DNA of 64,000 nucleotides, taken from contig DBGCOP010000027.1 of NCBI GenBank assembly GCA_048360435.1, forward strand, positions 62,001-126,000, in the 5' to 3' direction. The notes under the pieces are model-generated. The model had not been told where the DNA came from and made no database searches. It saw nothing but the letters and a program-made list of their open reading frames with translations. This DNA comes from Limenecus sp048360435 (lineage in GTDB: Bacteria; Cyanobacteriota; Vampirovibrionia; Gastranaerophilales; Gastranaerophilaceae). A program made the translations under genes and the position numbers. This document shows positions 53,258 to 61,702 of the stretch, piece by piece (position 1 is the first letter of the stretch; every line of letters begins with the position of its first letter).

Positions 53258-54799
53258 TTAAGGCAATTGGCTTTTTAGACCTTTATAGTTTAATAAAAGA
53301 GCTTTGGGAGTTATGATTCCTGTATCAAAAAGTAATTGTGCCTGAGCTTTGTTGTACTCAATTACAGATTGTATAAGTTGTTGTCTGGCAGTTGTTTTTT
53401 CTGTTTGAGAAGTTAGTACATCAATAAAAGTATTTTGTCCTACATCGAATCCGATTAGAGAAAATTTAAGCCCTTCATCTGCTGAAAGCACCTGTTTTTT
53501 GTTTGCTTCAATTTTTTCCAGAGCAGTTCTTGAGCTGTAATATGATGAAACTATATTCTCTTTAATATCTCTTTCAAGATTTGTAAGTTCATATCGTGCT
53601 GTTTTTAGCTTTGCGAGATCAACGTTCTTTTGGGTAATAGTTCCCAGTCCGAGTCTTTTGCCAAGAGGAACCTGAACGTTTAAACTCCAAGTGTGATTCG
53701 GGCGCAGGCTGCCCGGATTTGTGGTGCCGACTCTTGCAAATTCATAACTGAGACTGATATTGGGCGCAAAATCTGTATAATTTTTATTTTTTAATATAGT
53801 CAAAGATCTGATTTGTGCTCTTTTAGACAGTACATCTTCTCTTGCTTGAAGGGCAATATTGTAAAGCCCCTCAATGTTATTTTTGTTATGTATTAGTTCT
53901 CGTGGTTGTACTCCGTGTTCAAAAGGGTAGAGAGTTGTTGTTACTTCAATACCCATAATATTTGCGAGACGTGCTTGTTTTAGTCTTAAAGTATTTAATG
54001 CACCGATTAGTTGTTGTTTTGCATCTGCATATTGGGCTTCGGCTCTTAAAATATCATATTTTGTTCCTATGCCTATATGATAACGTGCCTGCATAAGTTT
54101 TAACTGTTCTGTTCTGTCTCTCAGGTTTGAGATGAGAACCTCTATATTGAGTTTTGCTTCAAGCAGGTCATAGTAGTATAATGTTGTGTTCAAAAGCATT
54201 TCACTTTGGGTGTATTTAAAATTGTGTTTTGATGCTTTGTACAAATTTCTGTCGCTTGCAATATCAAAAAGAGGGCTGCCATTTCCTACAAGAGGATAGT
54301 TTAGCATTATTCCGCTGTAAATTGGGTTTGTATCTATCACTCTTGGCAATATGTCACCAACAAGGAATTCACCATGAAGAGCCTGTATCTGATATCTGTA
54401 ATAAAAATCAGGTAATAATTCTGTCATTGAATTTCTGTAAGTCCATTTTGATTCTTCTTGTTTTGTTCCGGAGATTTTCACATCATAGTTGTTTTCCATT
54501 GCAATTTTTATGCAGCATTCAAGATCAACAGGAAGGAGATTTATATCCAGCCCTTGCATTATTTCTTTGTCGAGCTCTTTTTGTGTTTTATCATCATAGA
54601 TTCCGTGTCCGCTTTTTAATGATTCCAGAAATTTATCGCTTCTGTAATCCCAAATCATGTCATCGCTCTGGCCTGGAGGCGAGATTTGTTTTTGCTGAAG
54701 TTCTTTTTCTTTGTCATGTTCTTTTTGTTTTGCGGTTTTTGCACACACAGAGGAAAAAGCTAAACAATATATTAAAAATCCTATTAGAACTTTTTTCAC
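53258..54799 (-). CDS. TolC-family outer-membrane efflux protein
   Basis: The 513-residue protein has a signal peptide (MKKVLIGFLIYCLAFSSVCA). The two-repeat TolC coiled-coil pattern is visible: DLECCIKIAMENNYDVKISG, YYDLLEAKLNIEVLISNL, YHIGIGTKYDILRAEAQYADAK and DEGLKFSLIGFDVGQNTFIDVL. Such proteins form the trimeric outer-membrane exit duct for efflux pumps or type I secretion. No partner pump genes are adjacent. It has about 70 extra residues before the first repeat. Confidence 0.9.
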   Translation of the reverse strand: MKKVLIGFLIYCLAFSSVCAKTAKQKEHDKEKELQQKQISPPGQSDDMIWDYRSDKFLESLKSGHGIYDDKTQKELDKEIMQGLDINLLPVDLECCIKIAMENNYDVKISGTKQEESKWTYRNSMTELLPDFYYRYQIQALHGEFLVGDILPRVIDTNPIYSGIMLNYPLVGNGSPLFDIASDRNLYKASKHNFKYTQSEMLLNTTLYYYDLLEAKLNIEVLISNLRDRTEQLKLMQARYHIGIGTKYDILRAEAQYADAKQQLIGALNTLRLKQARLANIMGIEVTTTLYPFEHGVQPRELIHNKNNIEGLYNIALQAREDVLSKRAQIRSLTILKNKNYTDFAPNISLSYEFARVGTTNPGSLRPNHTWSLNVQVPLGKRLGLGTITQKNVDLAKLKTARYELTNLERDIKENIVSSYYSSRTALEKIEANKKQVLSADEGLKFSLIGFDVGQNTFIDVLTSQTEKTTARQQLIQSVIEYNKAQAQLLFDTGIITPKALLLNYKGLKSQLP

Positions 54800-54900
54800 T
54801 TTCTCCCCATCTTCAAACTTGTATATACATTAGAAAGCTTATTTGAAAACAATAAATATTCTTATAGCCGGGTAGGTGAAATAAAAGTATAAACTTAAAC

Positions 54901-54929
54901 TTGACAAAAAGTTAGGTGAGGCTTACAAT
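54901..54929 (+). promoter_or_regulatory. Promoter with iron-box-like spacer, upstream of the candidate RNA
   Basis: TTGACA (54901-54906) and TACAAT (54924-54929) are 17 bases apart. The spacer and -10 contain GTTAGGTGAGGCTTAC (54911-54926), sharing GTTAGG-N4-GCTxAC with the operator at 49229-49244. A metal-sensing repressor bound here would block the promoter. No ORF begins downstream on this strand. Confidence 0.65.
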
Positions 54930-54935
54930 AATATA

Positions 54936-55077
54936 TGTTAGTCAAGACAAACAATTGATTAATAACTACTGTAAAAGGACTTTCTTATGAAGTAATCTTC
55001 TAAGAATTGCAGTATTTAGACCAATACCATAATTCACCTTTGGTGACGGCTGCCGACTTTCTCCGGGAGCCTTTTTT
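54936..55077 (+). ncRNA. Candidate ~140-nt small RNA, promoter- and terminator-bounded
   Basis: The expected start is near 54936, following the promoter above. A large hairpin pairs TACTG (54967-54971) with CAGTA (55010-55014), TTCTTA (54982-54987) with TAAGAA (55001-55006) and GAAG with CTTC. A second small hairpin is TCACC/GGTGA (55034-55046). The 3' end is a terminator stem GGCTGCCG/CGGGAGCC (55048-55071, one mismatch) with T6. No coding gene on this strand is served by it. A minimal ATG-AAG-TAA with AAAGGA upstream lies inside (54974-54995). Confidence 0.6.
55048..55077 (+). terminator. Intrinsic terminator of the candidate RNA
   Basis: GGCTGCCG (55048-55055) pairs with CGGGAGCC (55064-55071) with one G-G mismatch, followed by TTTTTT. 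The T run is only on this strand, so it ends a plus-strand transcript, not crcB. Confidence 0.8.
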
Positions 55078-55084
55078 ATCTTTT

Positions 55085-55453
55085 TTATTTTGCTATCATA
55101 TATCCGGCAAATGTTGCTACAAGCCCTAAAAACAAACTCAAAAACATGTATATTGCACAATGAAAGATTTTCCCGTCTTTTAAAAGGCAAAACGATTCAT
55201 TGCTGAAAGTGCTGAAAGTAGTAAGTCCGCCAAGGAATCCAACAGTTAAAAATAACTTGACCTGGGGCGGAAAAAAGTCTGATTTTTGCATTGTAAGACC
55301 GAAAATATATCCTATCAGAAGACATCCTGCTATATTAGCGGAGAGTGTGCCTGCGTGAGCAAATCCAAACATCTTGTTTGATATTAACGTGACTATATAT
55401 CTGAGGCTTGCGCCCAGACCTCCTCCGACAAATACTGCTAGAATATTAAACAT
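55085..55453 (-). CDS. crcB: CrcB/FluC fluoride channel
   Basis: I place the start at ATG 55453 (GGAG 8 bases upstream), overlapping the glycosyltransferase stop by 8 bases. The 122-residue protein has four membrane helices and the family motifs VGGGLGASLRY, GTLSANIAGCLLIGYI, GFLGGLTTFSTFSNE and the final YMFLSLFLGLVATFAGY. FluC exports F- as a dual-topology dimer. I see no fluoride riboswitch upstream of this operon. Confidence 0.92.
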   Translation of the reverse strand: MFNILAVFVGGGLGASLRYIVTLISNKMFGFAHAGTLSANIAGCLLIGYIFGLTMQKSDFFPPQVKLFLTVGFLGGLTTFSTFSNESFCLLKDGKIFHCAIYMFLSLFLGLVATFAGYMIAK

Positions 55454-56342
55454 TTTTTTTCTCCGGTTTGTCATTTAATATAAAATCAAACAATTTAATA
55501 ATGCTCTTTTTGTGTTTTATTATTTTGTGCCAATTGCTTAAAAGTATTAACAGTTTTATTAATGCTAAATTCTTTTCTGTACCGTAACAAAATTTGAGCA
55601 TAAGGTATTTGCTTTTCAAAAACTCAAAATACATAGTATCAGATTTTGGTGATTGGTCATGAAGGTGTATAATTTTAGCTTCCGGATTGATAAAAATTTT
55701 ATATCCAGCTTTTGTTATTCTAAATTGAAGCTCTGACTCTTCAGAATACATAAAAATTCTTTCATCAAACAGACCGGTTTTATCAAGTGCTTCTTTTCTG
55801 ATCATTAAATCAGCACCTGTTATAAATTCAACCTGTTTTTTAAGATTTTCTTCATTTCTTCCCTTGTCGTTTATGGCTTTACGTTCTTTTGGAAAGAAAA
55901 GTTTTAAGAAAAAAGTTTTTAAAATTTGTCTTTTTAGCGTAAGAAAAGTTCCATATGAATGCATATTTTTCATATCTTTGCTGTATAAATTGCCGCCACA
56001 TGCTCCAATGTCAGGATTTTCCTGCATAAAATCAAAAAGAATTTTTACGGCATTATTTACTAATATTGTGTCACTGTTTAGAAGAAAAACATATTTTGCA
56101 TCGGATTGTCTTATGCCAATATTATTTGCGGATCCAAAGCCTGAATTTTTGCTGTTTTCTATTAAATTTATTTGGGGAAATGCTGATCTGATGGCTTCAA
56201 CTGATCCGTCTTGTGAATTGTTATCAATAACAAAAACATCAAAATTCAAATCATTTGTTTTTTCATAAATACTTTTTAAACAGTCAATTGTTAAATCTTT
56301 GGTCTTATAATTAACAATTATTATTGATACATCTTTTTCCAT
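55446..56342 (-). CDS. Glycosyltransferase family 2 (WbbL-like rhamnosyltransferase type)
   Basis: I place the start at ATG 56342 (MEKDVSIIIVNYKTKD), though an in-frame ATG at 56369 exists. The ~298-residue protein has the GT-A pattern: IIIVNYKTKDLTIDCLKSI, VFVIDNNSQDGS, FGSANNIGI, YVFLLNSDTIL (DxD-type metal site) and GADLMIRKEAL. This subgroup typically adds deoxyhexoses in surface polysaccharides. It has no membrane span. crcB follows with an overlap. Confidence 0.87.
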   Translation of the reverse strand: MEKDVSIIIVNYKTKDLTIDCLKSIYEKTNDLNFDVFVIDNNSQDGSVEAIRSAFPQINLIENSKNSGFGSANNIGIRQSDAKYVFLLNSDTILVNNAVKILFDFMQENPDIGACGGNLYSKDMKNMHSYGTFLTLKRQILKTFFLKLFFPKERKAINDKGRNEENLKKQVEFITGADLMIRKEALDKTGLFDERIFMYSEESELQFRITKAGYKIFINPEAKIIHLHDQSPKSDTMYFEFLKSKYLMLKFCYGTEKNLALIKLLILLSNWHKIIKHKKSIIKLFDFILNDKPEKKNV

Positions 56343-56493
56343 AAATCTCTGAATTTCTTTACCATACAATTACAATAATATCACAAATGTGATAATTAAG
56401 TTTTGTATAAAATGCAATCTATGTTTTTACATGACTGTCAAAAAAAATGTTATTAGTGTTTTGTAACACTTAACCGTTTGATATGGAGAAGAG

Positions 56494-58404
56494 ATGAAAA
56501 TCAATAAAATAGATAAAGTAAATATTCCTGCATATTACACTAAAAATGGTGTGAAAAATGAATGTTCTGTCAATGGACAGCCTTCATCAAATTCAAATGT
56601 TTTGTATAATCAATTAAAGACTCTTGCATATTCCAATAAATATGTGACAACTTTAAGTTTCAAAGGATATTTTTTATCGGACAACAAAAATTTTAAAATA
56701 AACCTTAGCTTAGATGAGCTAAAAAAAAGAACATCACCTTCTCATTTTGCAAAATATACCCTTATAGATGAAAATAATTCAGCTTATAAAAATCTTTCCA
56801 ATGGAGATAAAGCTGCTCTTAAACATCTTGTAAAAGCAGCAAGAATACTGGATGAAGTTTACTTGATACAAGATAATCCCCATAATATGGATTGTAAAAA
56901 TTATTTGGAAGAACAATCACTAAAAGGTAATAAGGAAGCAAGACTTGCTCTTGAATTGTTTAATGCTCAAAAGGGAATTAATGCAAAAGATATTGAGGGT
57001 GAAAGTGTTAACCTTATATATGGAATTGAATCTATGCCTCAGCGTGGGTTTTATCCGGAAGATTTAAAAGAAGATGAGTTTCATAATATTCTTATTTCGA
57101 TGATACAAAAAAATAAAATATCAGAGGTGAAACAAATCTTAAACCAAAGAACAATGGTGGAAAGAGACGGGGAAGAGCTTAAAGCAACTGATTATACAGA
57201 TTATTTTAAAGACCAGTTCCTTAACGCTGCAGCAGAGCTTGAGCTGGCTGCTCTTAGTTCTTCAAATGACGATTTTAACCGTTATTTGATTTTGCAGGCT
57301 AATGCTTTAATGAATAACAATCCATATATGGATGCTCTTGCTGATAAAAAATGGGCAATGCTTCAGGACTCACCTTTGGAATTTACGATTTCAAGAGAAT
57401 CATATGATGATAAATTGACACCGTCCGTAAATAAAAATAAAAAGCTTTCCTCAATGCTTAAAAAATACGACATAACTCCATATGCAAAGGATACTATCGG
57501 AGTTCGTGTAGGCATAGTAAACAAGAAAGGCACTGACTATTTGTTAAAAATAAAGGAATATATGCCTCTTATGGCAGATAATATGCCATTTAAGGATGAA
57601 TATGAACAAAACATTACTCAAAAAGATAATAAACAAACAATGGTAGATGTTGATATGGTCGATGTAACTGGTCAGAAGGGTGCATATAGAGGAGGAATTT
57701 CACTTGCTTCAAATTTGCCGAATAATGATAAGCTTTCTGTTATGACAGGTGGGGGAAAACGCAATGTTTATCATATTCAAATGCGAGAGGCTAAATATGC
57801 TGATAATATTGCCGAAAAACTTGATGCGGTTCTTGACAAAAGCCAGCATAAATATTTTGACACACAGGCTTTGCACGATTTTACAATTTTGCATGAAAAT
57901 GTTCACTCACTCGGTCCGAAAAACGGAACTGAAAAACTTGGTATTTACAAAAATACAATTGAAGAAAATAAAGCTGATATGGGGGCACTTGTTATGCTGG
58001 ATGTGCTGACAAAAAAAGGCTTTTATACTCCTGAGCAGCAAAAGAAAATACTTGTTTCTTATTTTAGTGCATACGTTCAAAAAGGACCTGACTTTAGCAA
58101 TGCTCACAGGTTGAGAAACATAATGCAGAACAATTTCTTTATTAAAGAAGGTGCTGTCAGTGTTAATGACGAAGGTATTATGACGGTGAATTTTGAAAAA
58201 GTTACACCTGCTGCAAATAAAATGTTGGAAAAAATAATCAGGCTTCAATTGGATGGTTCTGAAAAAGATGCGAGTGAGTATATTAAGGAAAATGCAATAT
58301 GGTCTGAAGAGCTCGATAGGATTGCGCATAATATAAAACAGGCAGATAGTACTTTAAATGCAAGAGTAGTTGCCCCTCTGGCTGATAAACTGGCTGGCAG
58401 CTAA
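56494..58404 (+). CDS. Peptidase M49/DPP III-like protein with HEXXH
   Basis: The 636-residue protein has a polar N-terminus ending TLSFKGYF near residue 57, then a region that resembles dipeptidyl peptidase III. The metal motif is HENVH (467-471), followed by EENKAD (490-495), matching the second M49 motif. Most DPP III enzymes have HELLGH; a five-residue HEISH form is known in some bacteria. The enzyme would release dipeptides or act on other small peptides. GGAGAAG precedes the ATG. Confidence 0.78.
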   Translation: MKINKIDKVNIPAYYTKNGVKNECSVNGQPSSNSNVLYNQLKTLAYSNKYVTTLSFKGYFLSDNKNFKINLSLDELKKRTSPSHFAKYTLIDENNSAYKNLSNGDKAALKHLVKAARILDEVYLIQDNPHNMDCKNYLEEQSLKGNKEARLALELFNAQKGINAKDIEGESVNLIYGIESMPQRGFYPEDLKEDEFHNILISMIQKNKISEVKQILNQRTMVERDGEELKATDYTDYFKDQFLNAAAELELAALSSSNDDFNRYLILQANALMNNNPYMDALADKKWAMLQDSPLEFTISRESYDDKLTPSVNKNKKLSSMLKKYDITPYAKDTIGVRVGIVNKKGTDYLLKIKEYMPLMADNMPFKDEYEQNITQKDNKQTMVDVDMVDVTGQKGAYRGGISLASNLPNNDKLSVMTGGGKRNVYHIQMREAKYADNIAEKLDAVLDKSQHKYFDTQALHDFTILHENVHSLGPKNGTEKLGIYKNTIEENKADMGALVMLDVLTKKGFYTPEQQKKILVSYFSAYVQKGPDFSNAHRLRNIMQNNFFIKEGAVSVNDEGIMTVNFEKVTPAANKMLEKIIRLQLDGSEKDASEYIKENAIWSEELDRIAHNIKQADSTLNARVVAPLADKLAGS

Positions 58405-58496
58405 AACTTTATATTATCTTTATAAAAAAGCCTTAATTTAAAGTGGATTTTGCGCTATACTTGGCGTATTAAAAAAACACACACAGAGGAAAAAAT

Positions 58497-59207
58497 ATGT
58501 TATTAGGTGTAAATATTGATCATATTGCTACATTAAGAAATGCACGCGGCGGATTGGAACCAAACTTGATTCAGGCTGCTCTTTTATGTGAAAAAGCAGG
58601 TGCTGACGGTATAACAGTTCATTTGAGAGAAGACAGACGTCACACTAAAGATAATGATGTTTCTGAATTGAAACATATATTAAAAACGCGTTTGAACCTT
58701 GAAATGGCAGTGACAGATGAAATGCAAAAAATTGCTCTTGATGTGCTTCCTTCAAATTGCTGCCTTGTTCCTGAAAAAAGGCAGGAAGTTACAACTGAAG
58801 GTGGTTTGGATGTTGCAGGACAATTTGAAAAAATTCGCGACTTTGTAAAACCACTTAAAGATGCAGGAATAATTGTCAGCTTGTTTATAGATGCGGATAA
58901 AACTCAAGTTGAAGCGGCATATAAAACAGGTGCACAATTTATAGAGCTTCATACCGGCAAATATTCAGAAGCTTATGGGACAAATTCAGAAGATTATGAA
59001 TTGAATAATCTGAAAATAGCCGCAGAACTTGCACAAAATTTGGGATTAAAGGTTAATGCTGGTCATGGTCTTACATATGAGAATGTGCATAGAATGAAAG
59101 AAATCAACGGTCTTGTAGAATTGAATATAGGGCATAATATAATTGCCAGAGCTGTGTTTGACGGCTTGGAAAAAGCTGTTAAAGATATGACAGACTTGAT
59201 TAAGTAA
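58497..59207 (+). CDS. pdxJ: Pyridoxine 5'-phosphate synthase
   Basis: The 236-residue enzyme matches PdxJ along its length: LGVNIDHIATLRNARGG, GADGITVHLREDRRHTKD, NLEMAVTDEMQKIAL, LVPEKRQEVTTEGGLDV, and GHGLTYENV near the end. It condenses deoxyxylulose-5-phosphate with 3-amino-1-hydroxyacetone phosphate to make pyridoxine phosphate in the cytosol. A GAGGAAA site precedes the ATG. Confidence 0.95.
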   Translation: MLLGVNIDHIATLRNARGGLEPNLIQAALLCEKAGADGITVHLREDRRHTKDNDVSELKHILKTRLNLEMAVTDEMQKIALDVLPSNCCLVPEKRQEVTTEGGLDVAGQFEKIRDFVKPLKDAGIIVSLFIDADKTQVEAAYKTGAQFIELHTGKYSEAYGTNSEDYELNNLKIAAELAQNLGLKVNAGHGLTYENVHRMKEINGLVELNIGHNIIARAVFDGLEKAVKDMTDLIK

Positions 59208-59297
59208 AAATACTTTAAGCTTTGCGTTTTCGGACTTGATATTAAAATATTTTTACAGTAATCTAAAATAACGAACAACTTATCGAAAGGATACACT

Positions 59298-59489
59298 ATG
59301 TCTAAACAATGTGACGTATGCGGTAAAAAAGCAATTAAAGCAGCTAAAATTTCTTTTTCACATAAGCAAAATGTGCACAGACAAGAGCCGAATTTGCAAT
59401 CTGTTAAAGTTAATCAAAACGGCACAGTAAAAAGAATTAATGTTTGCACTTCTTGCATTAGAGCAGGTAAAGTTCAAAGAGCTATATAA
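59298..59489 (+). CDS. rpmB: 50S ribosomal protein L28
   Basis: The 63-residue protein has CDVCGKKAIKAAKISFSHKQNV, KVNQNGTVKRINVC and CTSCIRAGKV, the two CxxC pairs of the zinc-binding (C+) form of L28. GAAAGGA precedes the ATG. An intrinsic terminator follows 23 bases after the stop, so it is probably a single-gene transcript. Confidence 0.95.
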   Translation: MSKQCDVCGKKAIKAAKISFSHKQNVHRQEPNLQSVKVNQNGTVKRINVCTSCIRAGKVQRAI

Positions 59490-59512
59490 TTGAAACCGTA
59501 TAAATTTTAAAT

Positions 59513-59540
59513 AAAAAGACCTGATTTTTCAGGTCTTTTT
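59513..59540 (+). terminator. Intrinsic terminator after rpmB
   Basis: AAAAAGACCTG (59513-59523) pairs with CAGGTCTTTTT (59530-59540) around a short A/T loop, ending in a T-rich run. Confidence 0.9.
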
Positions 59541-59609
59541 ATTATTTTTTCATCTATATATCGTATGTTTCTTTTCTTTTTTGTATTAACATTTTAATTA
59601 TACATATAT

Positions 59610-59659
59610 TTGTGTTTTTTACACAATAGTGATATATTACAAATGAACCGTTAAGGTTC
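59610..59659 (+). promoter_or_regulatory. Putative ATP synthase operon promoter and leader hairpin
   Basis: TTGTGT (59610-59615) and TATATT (59633-59638) are 17 bases apart. The expected start site falls at the hairpin GAACCGTTAAGGTTC (59645-59659). A stem at the very 5' end of a transcript often slows decay. The gene start is 27 bases further. Confidence 0.5.
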
Positions 59660-59685
59660 GGTTATTATTATAGAGGATAGAGAAA

Positions 59686-60372
59686 ATGTCAGAAGGACAT
59701 TGGATTGCCCAGCTAGGTCATTTTAGTGTAAATGTTGATACCATAGTCACAATGTGGATTACAATGGGGATTCTTATTGTATTCGCTTTTTTGTGTACAA
59801 GAAAAATGTCAGTAATCCCCACAAAACTTCAGACAGTTGCAGAAGGGATATTAGGTGCATTTGTCGGCTTGACTGATTCAATGATAGGACAGAAGGGAAG
59901 AAAACATATTCCGCTTCTTGCTACACTGTTTTTGTTCATTTTGACTGCAAATTTGATAGGTCAATTGCCTTGGAGATTGTATCATCTGAAAACCGGTGAA
60001 CTTGCTTCACCGACAAATGATATCAATATGACAGCAGCTATGGCTGTAATGGTATTGATTTATTATGTATATCAGGGTGTTAAGGTAAAAGGTCCCAAAT
60101 ACTTCCTTCATGAATTCAGTCTTGTAGGAATTATAATGGCACTGATTGAACTTTTAGAAATGGTTATTAGACCTTTTTCACTTGCACTTCGACTTTTTGC
60201 GAATATATTGGCGGGTGAGTTACTAGTTGTGACTTTTGTCGGTATATTTGCTTATCTGTTACCTTTGCCATTTATGCTTTTTGAGGTGTTTGTGGCATTT
60301 GTTCAGGCTTTGGTCTTTATGCTTCTTTCAACGGCATATATAGCGATAGCTGTTCAGGAAGAAGAACATTAA
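59686..60372 (+). CDS. atpB: ATP synthase F0 subunit a
   Basis: The 228-residue membrane subunit forms the proton half-channels with the c ring. The essential arginine lies in FSLALRLFANILAGELLVV, and the last helices are FEVFVAFVQALVFMLLSTAYI. It has about five to six spans. It is the first gene of the operon; no atpI-like gene precedes it. Confidence 0.95.
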   Translation: MSEGHWIAQLGHFSVNVDTIVTMWITMGILIVFAFLCTRKMSVIPTKLQTVAEGILGAFVGLTDSMIGQKGRKHIPLLATLFLFILTANLIGQLPWRLYHLKTGELASPTNDINMTAAMAVMVLIYYVYQGVKVKGPKYFLHEFSLVGIIMALIELLEMVIRPFSLALRLFANILAGELLVVTFVGIFAYLLPLPFMLFEVFVAFVQALVFMLLSTAYIAIAVQEEEH

Positions 60373-60417
60373 TTAAAAAAAATAAAATAATAAATTAGTA
60401 TAAAAAAGGAGAAAATT

Positions 60418-60678
60418 ATGGCAGTAGAACAAGTAGCAGCTTCAGCAGTAGAAGTTTTATCAATGGCAAAGCTCGGCGCAGGTCTTTCTATCGGATTTGG
60501 TGCAATAGGTGCCGGAATTGGTTTGGGTATTGCGACTAAAGGTCTTCTTGATGCAATTTCAAGACAACCCGAAATTTCCGGTAAAGCTTTGATTTACTTT
60601 ATTATCGGTGCAGGTCTTGCAGAAGCTTGTGCTATTTATGCATTGTTCATTGCTTTGCAGCTGCTTGCAGTAAAATAA
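60418..60678 (+). CDS. atpE: ATP synthase F0 subunit c
   Basis: The 86-residue, two-helix ring subunit has the glycine-rich helix GFGAIGAGIGLGIA, loop SRQPEISGKALIYF and the ion-binding glutamate in GAGLAEACAIYALF. The residue after the glutamate is Ala and helix 1 lacks the Q of Na+-type rings, so H+ is expected. AAGGAG precedes the ATG. Confidence 0.95.
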   Translation: MAVEQVAASAVEVLSMAKLGAGLSIGFGAIGAGIGLGIATKGLLDAISRQPEISGKALIYFIIGAGLAEACAIYALFIALQLLAVK

Positions 60679-60711
60679 TTTGTAAAAGATATCAGATAGA
60701 AGAACTATATT

Positions 60712-61188
60712 ATGGAATTTAATGCAACATTTTTAATATCAGCACTCAGTTTTATTGTTTTCATTTTTATAATGAATGCTATTCTCTATAAACCTGTTCT
60801 GGCTATTATGGAGAAAAGGGCAGATTATATTAAGGCTAATAAAAATGAGGCTGATCTGCATAAGCAAAATGCTACCGCACTTGTTGAAGATAAAAATCAT
60901 AAAATAGCTGATGCGCAAAGAAAATCCAGAGATATAGTTGCTTCTAAAGCTGATTCTTTGAAAGAAGAGAAAACTAAGGTTTTGAACGATGCTAAAAACA
61001 GTGCAGGTTCGTACTTTAGTGAACAAAAACAATCTCTTGCAAACCAGAAAGAGGAAACTATCCGTAATATGAAACATGATGTGGCTGATTTGGCAAATAA
61101 TTTGACAACAAAGCTAATGGGTGTTGGTGTTTCTTTTGAGCCGTTATGTGAGAGTGAGATTGAAGAGGTTATGAAGAAAAATGTTTGA
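60712..61188 (+). CDS. ATP synthase F0 subunit b' (cyanobacterial-type second b)
   Basis: The 158-residue protein has one N-terminal span (FLISALSFIVFIFIMNAILYKPV), then a long charged coiled coil. It differs from the next gene, also a b subunit. Two unlike b genes (b' then b) in front of delta and alpha are the arrangement of Cyanobacteria and some phototrophs. The two form a heterodimeric stalk. It overlaps the next gene by 8 bases. Confidence 0.88.
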   Translation: MEFNATFLISALSFIVFIFIMNAILYKPVLAIMEKRADYIKANKNEADLHKQNATALVEDKNHKIADAQRKSRDIVASKADSLKEEKTKVLNDAKNSAGSYFSEQKQSLANQKEETIRNMKHDVADLANNLTTKLMGVGVSFEPLCESEIEEVMKKNV

Positions 61189-61684
61189 TTTCAGTTATGC
61201 AAACATATTACATTCAAATGTTATCAACTTTGCAATAATGATTGCATTCTTCGGTGCGGTGATTTATTTTCTTAAAGTGCCGAAAAAACTGGAAGATTAC
61301 AGATCTTCGATTCAAAAAACTGTTGAAGATTCTGATTCTTTAAAGGAAGAAGCTAAAAAAGAGTTCGAGAAAGTTTCTGATTCTTTGAAAAACATCAATG
61401 ATGAACTTGATGAAATTGTGAAAAGGGCAGAGGAAACAGCAAAAGCCTTTGAAATCAAAGCCAGACAGGATTTGGATAAAACCGTTGAAACAATAAAAAG
61501 AAATATTGAAAAACAGGTGCATTCAGAAGAAAACCATGTGCAGGCAGAGCTGTTGAAAAATGTTTCTTCTTCATCAATTGAAGTTGCTCAAAGGCAGATA
61601 AAATCAGCACTTGATAAAGATAAAGAGCTTCATAAAAGATATATCAATGATTTTATCAACAGTTTAGATAAATTAGACGTGTAG
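61181..61684 (+). CDS. atpF: ATP synthase F0 subunit b
   Basis: The 167-residue protein has an N-terminal hydrophobic segment (NVINFAIMIAFFGAVIYFLK) followed by a long coiled coil rich in Glu, Lys and Asp. This is the partner of b' in the peripheral stalk that holds F1 still. Its start overlaps the b' stop by 8 bases. Confidence 0.92.
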   Translation: MFDFSYANILHSNVINFAIMIAFFGAVIYFLKVPKKLEDYRSSIQKTVEDSDSLKEEAKKEFEKVSDSLKNINDELDEIVKRAEETAKAFEIKARQDLDKTVETIKRNIEKQVHSEENHVQAELLKNVSSSSIEVAQRQIKSALDKDKELHKRYINDFINSLDKLDV

Positions 61685-61702
61685 CGTGTAGGATATACAG
61701 AA

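Noticed and set aside
55446..56400. A fluoride riboswitch was sought upstream of the glycosyltransferase-crcB operon.
   Set aside because: No crcB-motif-like structure is visible in the short leader, and crcB is the second gene in the operon.
60418..60678. A Na+-type ATP synthase c ring was considered.
   Set aside because: The ion-site glutamate is followed by Ala rather than Ser/Thr and helix 1 lacks the Gln ligand, so H+ is the better reading.
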